Origin: Streptomyces spinoverrucosus
GTDB taxonomy: Bacteria; Actinomycetota; Actinomycetes; Streptomycetales; Streptomycetaceae
Direction: 5' to 3'
Assembly (NCBI RefSeq): GCF_006539505.1
Contig: NZ_BJND01000053.1
Coordinates: 1-64,000, forward strand
DNA length: 64,000 nucleotides
The notes under the pieces are model-generated. The model was not told the DNA's origin. It ran no database searches and saw nothing but the letters and a program-made list of their open reading frames with translations. Both the position numbers and the translations under genes were made by a program. Position 1 is the first letter of the stretch, and each line of letters opens with the position of its first letter. This document shows positions 39,775-48,492 of the stretch, one piece after another.

Positions 39775-40011
39775 TTACCTACCGAACACGAACGGCATAA
39801 CGATGCCGATGAGGGCGAGCGCCTCACAGAAGGCGAAGCCCAGGATCTGGTTGGCGCGGATGAGGCCGGCCGCCTCGGGCTGGCGGGCCAGGGCCTGGGT
39901 GCCGTTGCCGAAGATGATGCCGACGCCGATGCCGGGGCCGATCGCGGCGAGGCCGTAGCCGATGGAGCCGAGCGAACCGGAGACAGCGGCGAGGGTCTCA
40001 GTGGCAGCCAT
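39775..40011 (-). CDS. atpE: ATP synthase Fo subunit c
   Basis: A 78-aa two-helix hairpin protein; many copies form the proton-driven ring. The Gly-rich first helix (SLGSIGYGLAAIGPGIGVGIIFG), the RQP loop and the second helix with the proton-carrying Glu in FCEALALIG are all present. The ATG at 40011 follows a GGAAG ribosome site; the longer frame is a shadow. Confidence 0.98.
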   Translation of the reverse strand: MAATETLAAVSGSLGSIGYGLAAIGPGIGVGIIFGNGTQALARQPEAAGLIRANQILGFAFCEALALIGIVMPFVFGR

Positions 40012-40088
40012 GCTGAATCTTCCTTCTCTTTCATGGACCGGCGGGGGTTGGCCACCGGACGTATCTGGGCTTGCGGGGCGGTGGGGGC

Positions 40089-40907
40089 TCAGTGGTGCTC
40101 GGCGAGAGCGCCCTGAATGTACGAGCAGGCAAGGAGCACGAAGACGTACGCCTGGACCGCCTGCACGAAAAGCTCGAAGAGGATCATCGCCACGGTCATG
40201 ACGAAGGAGACACCGGCCGCCGGGATCATCCAGCTGTTGAGCAGGTACCAGGAGGCGACGGTGAACATCACCAGCATCAGGTGACCGGCGAACATGTTGG
40301 CGAACAGTCGGACCGCGTGGGTGAAGGGCCGGACCAGGACGTTCGAGAAGAACTCGATGATCACGACGAGCGGCAGCACCGCGCCGAGCGACTTGTCGTA
40401 GCCGGTGAGGTTCTTGAAGCCGCCCACGAAGCCGTGCTTCTTGAAGGTCAGCGACATCCACACGATGTAGACGATGGCGGCCAGCACGATCGGGTACGCG
40501 ATGATCGACGACACCGGGAACTGGGCCAGCGGGATCACGGACCAGATGTTCATGATCCAGATGAAGAAGAACAGCGAGACCATCAGCGGGACGTACTTCT
40601 CACCCTCCCGCTTGCCGAGGGTCTCGTAGACGATGCCGCGGCGGACGAAGTCGTAGCCGGCCTCGCCGATCATCTGGAGCTTGCCCGGCACCACCTTCGC
40701 CTTGCCGAAGGCCGCCCAGAAGAAACCGATGACGAGCACGGTGGTGATGAGCGCGAGCAGCATCACCTTGTTGAACTCGAACCCCCCGACCGTGGCGATC
40801 GGCTGGAAGAGGAACGAGTGCAGACCCGGAGCCGGGAAGCCACACCCGTTGTCGGACATGATCCGACAACTCCAGTCAAAGGCGAGCTGGGTCTGGTCAG
40901 CACTCAC
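40089..40907 (-). CDS. atpB: ATP synthase Fo subunit a
   Basis: A 272-aa membrane subunit with five or six helices that forms the two proton half-channels. The essential Arg lies in FTHAVRLFANMFAGHLML. I use the second GTG (40907), 6 bases from AAGGAG; the first GTG at 40910 is only 3 bases away. Extra N-terminal residues in the open frame (MPYPCVTPKEPV) are not expected. A 225-bp gap separates it from atpI. Confidence 0.97.
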   Translation of the reverse strand: MSADQTQLAFDWSCRIMSDNGCGFPAPGLHSFLFQPIATVGGFEFNKVMLLALITTVLVIGFFWAAFGKAKVVPGKLQMIGEAGYDFVRRGIVYETLGKREGEKYVPLMVSLFFFIWIMNIWSVIPLAQFPVSSIIAYPIVLAAIVYIVWMSLTFKKHGFVGGFKNLTGYDKSLGAVLPLVVIIEFFSNVLVRPFTHAVRLFANMFAGHLMLVMFTVASWYLLNSWMIPAAGVSFVMTVAMILFELFVQAVQAYVFVLLACSYIQGALAEHH

Positions 40908-41132
40908 CACGGGCTCCTTCGGCGTGACGCATGGGTACGGCAACCTCGTTGTGTCGGCGCGGCACAGGGCCGCGGGTCGGCACCGGACTGGTGTTACGGA
41001 TGTGGGGGCGGCTGGGGGACATCAAGCCTCGCGATTGAGCAGGCGTCAGCTCAGATGCCCGCGCCCGCGATGCCGCAGTTGGCACCGGACGATAGCAGGA
41101 GTTCTCACTGGCCTTTATCCCGCCCCTACCCC

Positions 41133-41570
41133 TCACGACGACGGCCCTGTCTTCTCGGGCTTCTCGCTCTTCGTGGGCTCCGGATCGACGTAGAAGATCT
41201 TGGCCTTCATGTGCGCACGGGCCTGCGCGGCCATCCAGACGACGGTCGCGATGACGAGGCCGATGGCGAACGTCTTCGGATTGAAGAGAGAGGTGTCCTT
41301 GAAGAGGGCGACGAAGATCAGGAGCAGCAGGAGCTGGGCAACGTAGAGCATCAGCCCCATGGCCTGGAACAGCTGCGGGAGCGTTTTTGCCGTCCACTGC
41401 AGAACGAACAGGCCGATTCCCATGAAGAGGATGGCCAGCACCGTGCCGACGGCCGCACCGAGCGCACCCTTGCCGCCGGCCACCGCACCACTGACAGCGA
41501 CCGCGACCACACCGACAGCGGCCGTGGGCACAGCTGTCTGCAGAAGGTTCCGGGCGTCATTGGACGGCAT
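41133..41570 (-). CDS. atpI: ATP synthase protein I
   Basis: A 145-aa membrane protein with four helices (about 12-32, 36-56, 68-88 and 94-112), a likely assembly factor for the c-ring and first gene of the atp operon. I choose MPSNDARNLL at 41570 with GGAG 8 bases upstream. An ATG at 41609 would add 13 residues. A polar tail ends EPTKSEKPEKTGPSS. Confidence 0.9.
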   Translation of the reverse strand: MPSNDARNLLQTAVPTAAVGVVAVAVSGAVAGGKGALGAAVGTVLAILFMGIGLFVLQWTAKTLPQLFQAMGLMLYVAQLLLLLIFVALFKDTSLFNPKTFAIGLVIATVVWMAAQARAHMKAKIFYVDPEPTKSEKPEKTGPSS

Positions 41571-41742
41571 GGCGGCAACTCCGCTTTCACAGGGGGCAGG
41601 TGTCGTCATGGACGAGCGTAGTCCCGGGTTGAGAGAGAACCTCATGCCGCTGGACCGTCGCACTGCGGCCCTTCGGCTCTATCCGGGGGGTTCTCGTGAA
41701 CGGTATCACAAACTATTTGATGAGGTCTTTACCTGGAGGTGT

Positions 41743-41774
41743 GCGCACTGTCACACATGAGAGTGACGGTGCGC
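41743..41774 (-). terminator. Hairpin after the GlcNAc-P transferase gene
   Basis: GCGCACTGTCAC and GTGACGGTGCGC pair over 12 bp with one G-T/mismatch and an 8-base loop. It lies 81 bp after the transferase stop and before the atpI promoter region, so it may terminate the upstream transcript. Confidence 0.55.
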
Positions 41775-41854
41775 GTCTGTGCGGAAACCGAGCCGACTTG
41801 TCTGGTATAGGGGCGTTCGTTCCCCCACGGCTTGGCAATGCTTTAGTCAGATTC

Positions 41855-43159
41855 TTACCTTGTGATGCGCGAGCGGGGGCCGACGGCGGTCGCTCCGTTG
41901 GCTCCGGAGACCCCGACGGCGACCGGGGTGCGCTCCGCCTCCTCGGCGGGAGCCTCCGCCGGGACCTCGGATGCCGGTGGCAGGACGACCTTGCTCCGGC
42001 GGTAGCGCGGCGGCACGAAGTGCTCGGCCCACAGCGGGGCGCGCGGGGTGAAGCGGGGCAGCAACAGCAGAACCAGGCCGATGGCGCTGAGCAGCACCAC
42101 GCCCAGCACGATCCACATGGACGCCGAGTTCACCGAGTAGCCCAACGCACCGAAGGCGATCAGCGCCGACCAGAAGTACATGATCAGCACGGCCCGGCTG
42201 TGCGAGTGGCCGATCTCCAGCAGCCGGTGGTGCAGGTGGCCCCGGTCGGCGGCGAACGGGGACTGGCCGCGCCAGGTGCGGCGCACGATCGCCAGGATCA
42301 GGTCCGCGGCCGGGATCGCGATGATGGTCAGCGGCATCAGCAGCGGGATGTAGACCGGCACCATCTGGTGCACCGCGTTGCGCTCGGAGCCGGAGAACAG
42401 CTTCATCACGTCCGGGTCGACCTGCCCGGTCACCGAGATCGCGCCCGCCGCCAGCACCAGGCCGATCAGCATCGAGCCGGAGTCGCCCATGAAGATGCGC
42501 GCCGGGTGCATGTTGTGCGGCAGGAAGCCCAGGCACATGCCCATCAGCACCGCCGCGAAGAGAGTGGCCGGGGCGGCCGCCTCGATGCCGTACGAGTACC
42601 AGATCCGGTAGGCGTACATGAAGAACGCGGCCGACGCGATGCACACCATGCCCGCCGCCAGCCCGTCCAGCCCGTCGACGAAGTTGACCGCGTTGATGGT
42701 GATGACGACCAGGGCGACGGTGAGGAGCGTGCCCTGCCACTGGGTCAGCGCGACCGTGCCGACGCCCGGCACCGGCAGCCACAGGATCGTCAGACCCTGC
42801 ATCACCATCACACCGGCGGCGATCATCTGGCCGCCCAGCTTGATCAGGGCGTCGATCTCGAACTTGTCGTCCAGGACGCCGATCAGCCAGATCAGCGCGG
42901 CCCCGGACAGCAGCGCCCGGGGCTCGTTGGACTTCTCGAAGACCTCGCTGAGGTTGGTGAGATGGTCGGCGACCAGCAGGCCCGCGCACAGGCCGAAGAA
43001 CATCGCGATCCCGCCGAGCCGTGGAGTGGGTTCCCGGTGCACGTCACGTGCCCGGATCTCCGGCATCGCTCCGGCCACGATCGCGAATTTCCGTACCGGC
43101 CCTGTCAGCAGGTACGTCACCGCGGCCGTGATGCAGAGCGTCAGCAGGTATTCACGCAC
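41855..43159 (-). CDS. Undecaprenyl-phosphate GlcNAc-1-phosphate transferase (WecA/TagO-like)
   Basis: A 434-aa polytopic enzyme of the MraY/WecA family that starts cell-wall glycopolymer synthesis on undecaprenyl phosphate. About 11 membrane helices. Signature motifs: LGGIAMFFG, GVLDDKFEIDAL (metal-binding Asp pair), NAVNFVDGLDGLAAG and MGDSGSMLIG, and the His-rich loop RGHLHHRLLEIGHSH. GTG at 43159 with GGGGAA upstream. The LCP ligase gene 5.3 kb downstream in the same gene set would attach such polymers to peptidoglycan (inference). Confidence 0.93.
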   Translation of the reverse strand: MREYLLTLCITAAVTYLLTGPVRKFAIVAGAMPEIRARDVHREPTPRLGGIAMFFGLCAGLLVADHLTNLSEVFEKSNEPRALLSGAALIWLIGVLDDKFEIDALIKLGGQMIAAGVMVMQGLTILWLPVPGVGTVALTQWQGTLLTVALVVITINAVNFVDGLDGLAAGMVCIASAAFFMYAYRIWYSYGIEAAAPATLFAAVLMGMCLGFLPHNMHPARIFMGDSGSMLIGLVLAAGAISVTGQVDPDVMKLFSGSERNAVHQMVPVYIPLLMPLTIIAIPAADLILAIVRRTWRGQSPFAADRGHLHHRLLEIGHSHSRAVLIMYFWSALIAFGALGYSVNSASMWIVLGVVLLSAIGLVLLLLPRFTPRAPLWAEHFVPPRYRRSKVVLPPASEVPAEAPAEEAERTPVAVGVSGANGATAVGPRSRITR

Positions 43160-43288
43160 GGGCTTCCCCACAGGTCTCGCTGGCCATCTCAGCCCCACAC
43201 CCTAGCGAGGGACGCATATGGGTGGGGACTTCCGGGTAGCGAAGATGGTTGCACGTGTGGCTGTGTACGGATTCCCTGCTACCCCCGT

Positions 43289-44539
43289 TCACGGCTGATA
43301 CGGCGGCGGATACGGCGGGAATCCGCCTGCCAGGTCCCGTACTTCCTCCCGCACCTGCCTGCTGTCGGCCTGGTCGCGCAGCACCTCCGCGAGCAGCTTG
43401 GCGATCCGGGCCATCTCGCCCTCCCCCATCCCCTGGGTGGTGACGGCCGCGGTGCCCAGGCGCAGGCCGCGGGCGTCGTCGTGCGGCAGGGCGCAGCTGT
43501 CGAGGATCATCCCGGCGGCGGCGAGCCGGCCGCGTGCGATGCGGCCGTCGACGCCGAGCGGGGCCGGGTCGGCGGTGATGAGGTGGGTGTCCGTGCCGCC
43601 GGTGGTGATGGCGAGCCCCTCGGCGGCCAGTGCGGCGGCCAGGAACCGGGCGTTGGCGACCACCTGATGGGCGTACGCCTGGAAGGCCGGTGTGGCCGCC
43701 TCGCCGAAGGCGACGGCCTTGGCGGCGATGGTGTGCATCTGGGCGCCGCCCTGGGTGAAGGGGAAGACGGCCCGGTCGACGCGTTCGGCGAGGTCGGCGC
43801 CGCACAGGAGCATGCCGCCGCGCGGTCCCCGCAGCACCTTGTGAGTGGTGGCGCACACCACATCGGCGTACGGCACCGGACTGGGCGCCGCTCCCCCGGC
43901 GACGAGTCCGATGGGGTGGGCCGCGTCGGCGATGAGGTAGGCGCCCACCTCGTCGGCGACCTCGCGGAAGTAGGCGTAGTCGAGGTGCCGTGGGTAGGCG
44001 ATCGAGCCGCACACGATCGCCTTGGGGCGGTGCGTGCGGGCCAGGGTGCGGACCTGGTCGTAGGCGATGAGGCCGGTCTCCTCGTCGACGCCGTAGCTCA
44101 CGAAGTCGAACCAGCGGCCGGAGAAGTTGGCGGGCGAGCCGTGGGTGAGGTGGCCGCCGTACGGCAGGCCGAGGGCGAGGACGGTGTCGCCGGGGCGCAG
44201 CAGGGCGGCGTAGGCGGCGAGGACGGCCGAACTGCCCGAGTGAGACTGGACGTTGGCGTGCTCGGCGCCGAACAGCCGCTTGGCGCGCTGTACGGCGAGC
44301 CGCTCGGCGACGTCCACGATCTCGCAGCCGCCGTGGTAGCGGGCCCCCGGATAGCCCTCCGCGTACTTGTTGGCGAGCGGCGAGCCGAGGGCGGCGAGCA
44401 CGGCGGGCGAGGTGAAGTTCTCGGCGGCGATCAGCTGGAGCGTGGTCGACTGCCGGTCCAGCTCCCCGAGCAGGATCTCGGCGAGCGCGGGATCCTGCCG
44501 CCGCAGGAGATCGGCCTCTTGGGCATGGGTGACCGGCAT
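43289..44539 (-). CDS. glyA: Serine hydroxymethyltransferase
   Basis: A 416-aa PLP enzyme converting serine and tetrahydrofolate to glycine and methylene-THF. The PLP Lys lies in ATTHKVLRGPRGG; other landmarks are ENFTSPAVLAALGSPLANKYAEGYPGARYHGG (broken here at the conserved YPG), HSGSSAVLAAY, and the C-terminal TQGMGEGEM. Slightly shorter than the usual 420. It may be one of two glyA copies in Streptomyces (the second glyA locus is elsewhere; from memory). The 3' end (GGFPPYPPPYQP) is unusual. Confidence 0.94.
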   Translation of the reverse strand: MPVTHAQEADLLRRQDPALAEILLGELDRQSTTLQLIAAENFTSPAVLAALGSPLANKYAEGYPGARYHGGCEIVDVAERLAVQRAKRLFGAEHANVQSHSGSSAVLAAYAALLRPGDTVLALGLPYGGHLTHGSPANFSGRWFDFVSYGVDEETGLIAYDQVRTLARTHRPKAIVCGSIAYPRHLDYAYFREVADEVGAYLIADAAHPIGLVAGGAAPSPVPYADVVCATTHKVLRGPRGGMLLCGADLAERVDRAVFPFTQGGAQMHTIAAKAVAFGEAATPAFQAYAHQVVANARFLAAALAAEGLAITTGGTDTHLITADPAPLGVDGRIARGRLAAAGMILDSCALPHDDARGLRLGTAAVTTQGMGEGEMARIAKLLAEVLRDQADSRQVREEVRDLAGGFPPYPPPYQP

Positions 44540-44625
44540 GGTGGACTCCGGGCGTCGGCTGGGGACGTAGGTCCAATGTAGGCCGCGCCGGTCGCGGGCG
44601 CCCGCTGTCGTACGGCGGGCGGGAG

Positions 44626-45306
44626 TCAGGTCCGCGCCGCCACTCCCGTCAACGCCGTCACCACGGGGTCCAGTGCCTGATGTATCTCGTCGCCGACCGA
44701 CCGGAAGAACGTCAGCGGTGCCCCGTACGGGTCGTACACCTCGTCGGCCTCGGCGGTGGGCGCCAGCAGCCAGCCTCGTAGCGCGGCGGCGGCCCGCACC
44801 AGCGCGCGGGCCCGCGCCACCACCCCGTCCTCCAGCGGAGGCAGGGTCGCCGGGTCGATGGCCTTCACCAGCCGGGTGAACTCCTTCAGCGTGAAGGTGC
44901 GCAGCCCCGCCGAGTGGCCCATCGAGATCACCTGGGCGCGGTGGTCACGGGTGGCGGTGAGCACCAGGTCGGCACGGATCACATGCTCGTCCAGCAGCTC
45001 CCGCCCCACGAAGCCGGAGGCGTCCGCGCCGAAGTCGGCCAGCACCGCCTCGGCGTTGGCCTCCATGGGCGCGCCCTCGTGGCCCCAGGTGCCGGCGCTC
45101 TCCACGATCAGCCCGCCGCCCAGGACACCCAGCCGCTGCGACACGAAATGCCGGGTCAGCCGCTCGGTGATGGGCGAGCGGCAGACGTTTCCGGTGCTGA
45201 CGTGGAGGATGCGGAAGCTGTCGCGCGGAAGCCCCACGAACGTCGTCGTGATCTCCGCCGCGCTCTCCCCGTTGCCTATGCCACGCCCCGCGTCAGGGGC
45301 TGTCAA
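44626..45306 (-). CDS. Low-molecular-weight phosphatase-like protein, catalytic Cys replaced by Ser
   Basis: A 226-aa protein with the fold signature of low-molecular-weight protein-tyrosine phosphatases: RILHVSTGNVCRSPITERL at about 32-50, where the active-site loop normally reads C-x5-R. The nucleophile position is Ser37 (codon AGC), while C42 and R43 remain. The usual general-acid motif is present (VYDPYG). C42 cannot replace the nucleophile by spacing. So it is probably a non-catalytic phosphoprotein binder or has changed chemistry (inference). About 30 extra N-terminal residues. TTG start at 45306 overlaps the sua5 stop by 4 bases, after GAGGTGG. Confidence 0.85.
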   Translation of the reverse strand: MTAPDAGRGIGNGESAAEITTTFVGLPRDSFRILHVSTGNVCRSPITERLTRHFVSQRLGVLGGGLIVESAGTWGHEGAPMEANAEAVLADFGADASGFVGRELLDEHVIRADLVLTATRDHRAQVISMGHSAGLRTFTLKEFTRLVKAIDPATLPPLEDGVVARARALVRAAAALRGWLLAPTAEADEVYDPYGAPLTFFRSVGDEIHQALDPVVTALTGVAART

Positions 45307-45950
45307 TTGGCCACCTCAAGGTCGGGTACGACCTTGCGCAGCTCGTCCGGCGAGAGGGCGCCCTCGCGCAGCAGGACGGGCACGGGGCCGGTGACGTCGA
45401 CGATGGAGGACGGCACGTTGCCGGGGGTCGGGCCGCCGTCGAGGTAGACGGAGACGGAGTCGCCGAGCATCTGCTGGGCGGCGTCGCAGTCCTCCGGCGC
45501 CGGGTGCCCGGTGAGGTTCGCCGACGACACGGCCATGGGGCCGACCTCGGTGAGCAGCTCGATGGCGACCGGGTGCAGTGGCATGCGCACGGCAACCGTG
45601 CCCCGGGTGTCGCCCAGGTCCCACTGCAGCGACGGCTGGTGCTTGGCGACCAGCGTCAGCGCGCCCGGCCAGAACGCGTCGACCAGCTCCCAGGCCAGCT
45701 CGGAGAAGTCGGTGACCAGGCCGTGCAGGGTGTTCGGGGAGCCGATGAGGACGGGCGTGGGCATGTTGCGGCCCCGGCCCTTGGCCTCCAGCAGGTCGGA
45801 GACGGCCTCCGCGGAGAACGCGTCCGCGCCGATGCCGTACACGGTGTCGGTGGGGAGGACCACCAGCTCGCCGCGGCGGACGGCGGACGCGGCCTCACGC
45901 AGACCGGTCACGCGGTCGGTGGCGTCGTTGGTGTCGTATCGCCGTGCCAT
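45303..45950 (-). CDS. L-threonylcarbamoyladenylate synthase (Sua5/TsaC)
   Basis: A 215-aa YrdC/Sua5-domain protein that makes threonylcarbamoyl-AMP for the t6A37 tRNA modification. The YrdC domain spans about residues 15-200: GELVVLPTDTVYGIGADA, KGRGRNMPTPVLIG, then PGALTLV, TVAVRMPLHPVA and the SSANLTGHPA motif. Lacks the extra C-terminal Sua5 domain, so it is of TsaC type. Embedded among translation genes (prmC, prfA, rpmE). Confidence 0.94.
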   Translation of the reverse strand: MARRYDTNDATDRVTGLREAASAVRRGELVVLPTDTVYGIGADAFSAEAVSDLLEAKGRGRNMPTPVLIGSPNTLHGLVTDFSELAWELVDAFWPGALTLVAKHQPSLQWDLGDTRGTVAVRMPLHPVAIELLTEVGPMAVSSANLTGHPAPEDCDAAQQMLGDSVSVYLDGGPTPGNVPSSIVDVTGPVPVLLREGALSPDELRKVVPDLEVAN

Positions 45951-46001
45951 TTCAGCGGTCCTCCTCGTACACGTACTGCTGGTGTGAAGTCTGGTGGGTG
46001 C

Positions 46002-46883
46002 TCACGGCAACGCCTTACGGGCCGTGGCGAAGCGCGGGCGGTTGTTGAGGTCGGGGTGGTCGGCCGCGTCGGCCCAGCCCCGCTCCTCGGTGAAGATCCA
46101 CGGCACCTGGCCGCCCTGGGTGTCGGCGTGCTCGATGACGACGACACCGCCGGGGCGCAGCAGCCGGTGCGCGGTGCGTTCCAGGCCCCGGATGAGGTCG
46201 AGGCCGTCCTCGCCGGAGAACAGCGCCATCTCGGGGTCGTAGTCCCGGGCCTCGGGAGCGACGTACTCCCATTCGGTGAGCGGGATGTACGGCGGGTTGG
46301 AGATCACCAGGTCGACCTGCCCGTCGAGGTCCGGGAACGCGGTCAGGGCGTCGCCCTGGCGCAGGTCGACCCGCGACCCCTCGACGTTCTTACGGGTCCA
46401 CCGCAGCGCCTCTTCGGACAGCTCCACGGCGTGCACGCGGGAGCGCGGCACCTCCTGGGCGAGCGCGAGCGCGATGGCGCCGGAGCCGGTGCACAGGTCG
46501 ACGATCAGCGGCTCGACCACGTCCATGGCGCGCACGGCGTCTATGGCCCAGCCGACCACGGACTCCGTCTCCGGGCGCGGCACGAACACACCCGGCCCGA
46601 CCTGGAGTTCCAGGTAGCGGAAGAAGGCCCGCCCGGTGATGTGCTGGAGCGGCTCGCGCTGCTCACGGCGCGCGACGACCTCCCAGTAGCGGGCGTCGAA
46701 GTCGGAGTCCTGCACGGAGTGCAACTCGCCCCGCTTCACGCCGTGCACGAACGCGGCGAGCTCCTCCGCGTCGGTGCGCGGCGAGGGCACGCCGGCGTCG
46801 GCCAGCCGCTGGGTGGCCTGGGCCACCTCCGCGAGCAGCAGACTGCGGGGGCTTGGGGGTCGCCCCCCAAAAGATGGCTGCAC
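46002..46883 (-). CDS. prmC: Release-factor glutamine methyltransferase PrmC
   Basis: A 293-aa SAM-dependent enzyme that methylates the GGQ glutamine of release factors; its substrate gene prfA is 29 bp upstream. SAM motif VDLCTGSGAIALALAQEV and the signature NPPYIPL are present. GTG start at 46883 after GGAGG. Residues about 4-12 (SFGGRPPSP) are encoded by a dispersed repeat (46846-46872); the conserved part begins at SLLLAEVAQATQRLADAGV. The repeat thus extends the N-terminus in frame. Confidence 0.93.
   Translation of the reverse strand: MQPSFGGRPPSPRSLLLAEVAQATQRLADAGVPSPRTDAEELAAFVHGVKRGELHSVQDSDFDARYWEVVARREQREPLQHITGRAFFRYLELQVGPGVFVPRPETESVVGWAIDAVRAMDVVEPLIVDLCTGSGAIALALAQEVPRSRVHAVELSEEALRWTRKNVEGSRVDLRQGDALTAFPDLDGQVDLVISNPPYIPLTEWEYVAPEARDYDPEMALFSGEDGLDLIRGLERTAHRLLRPGGVVVIEHADTQGGQVPWIFTEERGWADAADHPDLNNRPRFATARKALP
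46846..46872. repeat. Dispersed GC-rich repeat within the prmC 5' coding end
   Basis: CGGGGGCTTGGGGGTCGCC ... CCCAAAAGA, a palindromic G/C core as in other Streptomyces dispersed repeats. It encodes residues about 4-12 of the predicted PrmC. Confidence 0.55.
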
Positions 46884-46912
46884 GCTCGTCCTCCGTGGTA
46901 CTCGTAAGTGCC

Positions 46913-47980
46913 TTACGCGGCTGCGAGCTTGGCGGCCGAGTCCGCGTCGACACAGGCCTGGATCACCGCGTCGAGTTCGCCGTCCAGGACCTGGTCCAGG
47001 TTGTACGCCTTGAAGCCGACGCGGTGGTCCGAGATGCGATTCTCCGGGAAGTTGTACGTACGGATCTTCTCGGAGCGGTCGACGGTACGGACCTGGCTGC
47101 GACGGGCGTCGGCGGCCTCCCTCTCCGCCTCCTCCTGCGCCATGGCGAGCAGCCTGGAGCGCAGGATACGCAGTGCCTGCTCCTTGTTCTGCAGCTGGCT
47201 CTTCTCGTTCTGGCAGGAGGCGACGACTCCGGTCGGAATGTGCGTGATGCGCACGGCGGAGTCGGTGGTGTTCACGGACTGGCCGCCGGGGCCGGAGGAC
47301 CGGTAGACGTCGATACGCAGGTCGTTCGGGTTGATCTCGACGTCGACCTCCTCCGCCTCGGGCGTGACGAGGACACCGGCGGCGGAGGTGTGGATACGGC
47401 CCTGGGACTCGGTGGCGGGTACGCGCTGCACGCGGTGCACACCACCCTCGTACTTCAGGCGGGCCCAGACCCCCTGCCCGGGCTCGATCTGTCCGCGCGT
47501 CTTCACGGCGACCTGGACGTCCTTGTAGCCGCCCAGCTCGGACTCGGTGGCGTCGATGATCTCGGTCTTCCAGCCGACCCGCTCGGCGTACCGCAGATAC
47601 ATGCGCAGCAGATCACCGGCGAACAGCGCCGACTCGTCGCCGCCCGCGCCCGCCTTGATCTCCAGGATCACGTCCTTGTCGTCGCTGGGGTCGCGCGGGA
47701 CCAGCAGCAGCCGGAGCTTCTCCGTCAGCTCCTCGCGCTGCTGCTCCAGCTCCTTGACCTCGGCGGCGAACTCCGGGTCGTCCGCGCCCAGTTCGCGGGC
47801 CGTCTCGATGTCGTCGCCGGACTGCTTCCAGGAGCGGTACGTGGCGACGATCGGGGTCAGCTCGGCGTAGCGCTTGTTCAGCTTGCGCGCGTTCGCCTGG
47901 TCGGCGTGGACCGACGGGTCGGCGAGCTTCTTCTCCAGGTCGGCGTGCTCGGCGACGAGCTCCTCGACGGCCTCGAACAT
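46913..47980 (-). CDS. prfA: Peptide chain release factor 1
   Basis: A 355-aa class-I release factor for UAA and UAG. The tripeptide anticodon PAT lies in RVPATESQGRIH, and the catalytic GGQ is in SSGPGGQSVNTTDSAVR. Length is normal. Upstream of prmC, which modifies it; rpmE precedes it by 108 bp. Confidence 0.97.
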   Translation of the reverse strand: MFEAVEELVAEHADLEKKLADPSVHADQANARKLNKRYAELTPIVATYRSWKQSGDDIETARELGADDPEFAAEVKELEQQREELTEKLRLLLVPRDPSDDKDVILEIKAGAGGDESALFAGDLLRMYLRYAERVGWKTEIIDATESELGGYKDVQVAVKTRGQIEPGQGVWARLKYEGGVHRVQRVPATESQGRIHTSAAGVLVTPEAEEVDVEINPNDLRIDVYRSSGPGGQSVNTTDSAVRITHIPTGVVASCQNEKSQLQNKEQALRILRSRLLAMAQEEAEREAADARRSQVRTVDRSEKIRTYNFPENRISDHRVGFKAYNLDQVLDGELDAVIQACVDADSAAKLAAA

Positions 47981-48088
47981 CTCTGGCTCCTGTTGGTGCG
48001 TACGGGGGTGAAGTGGGCGGCGACCAAAAACGCCGGTCCCGGCACGCCTGTGGTAGGGCGCGGCCGTGGACCGGCGAATTGGAGCTCG

Positions 48089-48313
48089 CTACTTCTTGGA
48101 GCCGGCAGCAGCCTTGCCGAAGCGGGCCTCGAAGCGGGCCACACGGCCACCGGTGTCGAGGATCTTCTGCTTGCCCGTGTAGAACGGGTGGCACTCGGAG
48201 CAGACCTCGGCACGGATGGTGCCGCTCTCGATCGTGCTACGGGTGGTGAACGACGCGCCGCAGGTGCAGCTGACCTGCGTCTCGACGTACGCGGGGTGGA
48301 TGTCGCGCTTCAA
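48089..48313 (-). CDS. rpmE: 50S ribosomal protein L31 (zinc form)
   Basis: A 74-aa L31 of the C+ type: four Cys (CTCG and CSEC) form a zinc ribbon. TTG start at 48313 after AGGAG; no ATG is near. Streptomyces usually has a second, Cys-free L31 paralogue induced at low zinc, not in this window (from memory). Confidence 0.96.
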   Translation of the reverse strand: MKRDIHPAYVETQVSCTCGASFTTRSTIESGTIRAEVCSECHPFYTGKQKILDTGGRVARFEARFGKAAAGSKK

Positions 48314-48458
48314 GGTGTCTCCTAGGTTTCGGGAGGGCGCCGGGTCGCCTGCCGCGGGATGCGACGGCGTGAACCGGAGCCGACGTACCAGTCTGCCAGG
48401 ACTGGGGCCATCCCCCAAAACCGGGGGTTGCTGTGATCTATTCCGTGAGGGTCGTCTT

Positions 48459-48492
48459 GGGCTGGTCGCGCAGTTCCCCGCGCCCCTTAGGG
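48459..48492. repeat. Dispersed Streptomyces repeat at the LCP gene 3' end
   Basis: GGGCTGGTCGCGCAGTTCC followed by CCGCGCCCCTTAGGG, a sequence I recognise from many Streptomyces intergenic sites. The LCP stop codon (48487-48489) is inside it. Confidence 0.6.

Noticed and set aside
41696..44581. A 961-residue open frame on the plus strand across the GlcNAc-P transferase and glyA
   Set aside because: It is antisense to two well-recognised genes and shows only low-complexity Gly/Arg/His sequence.
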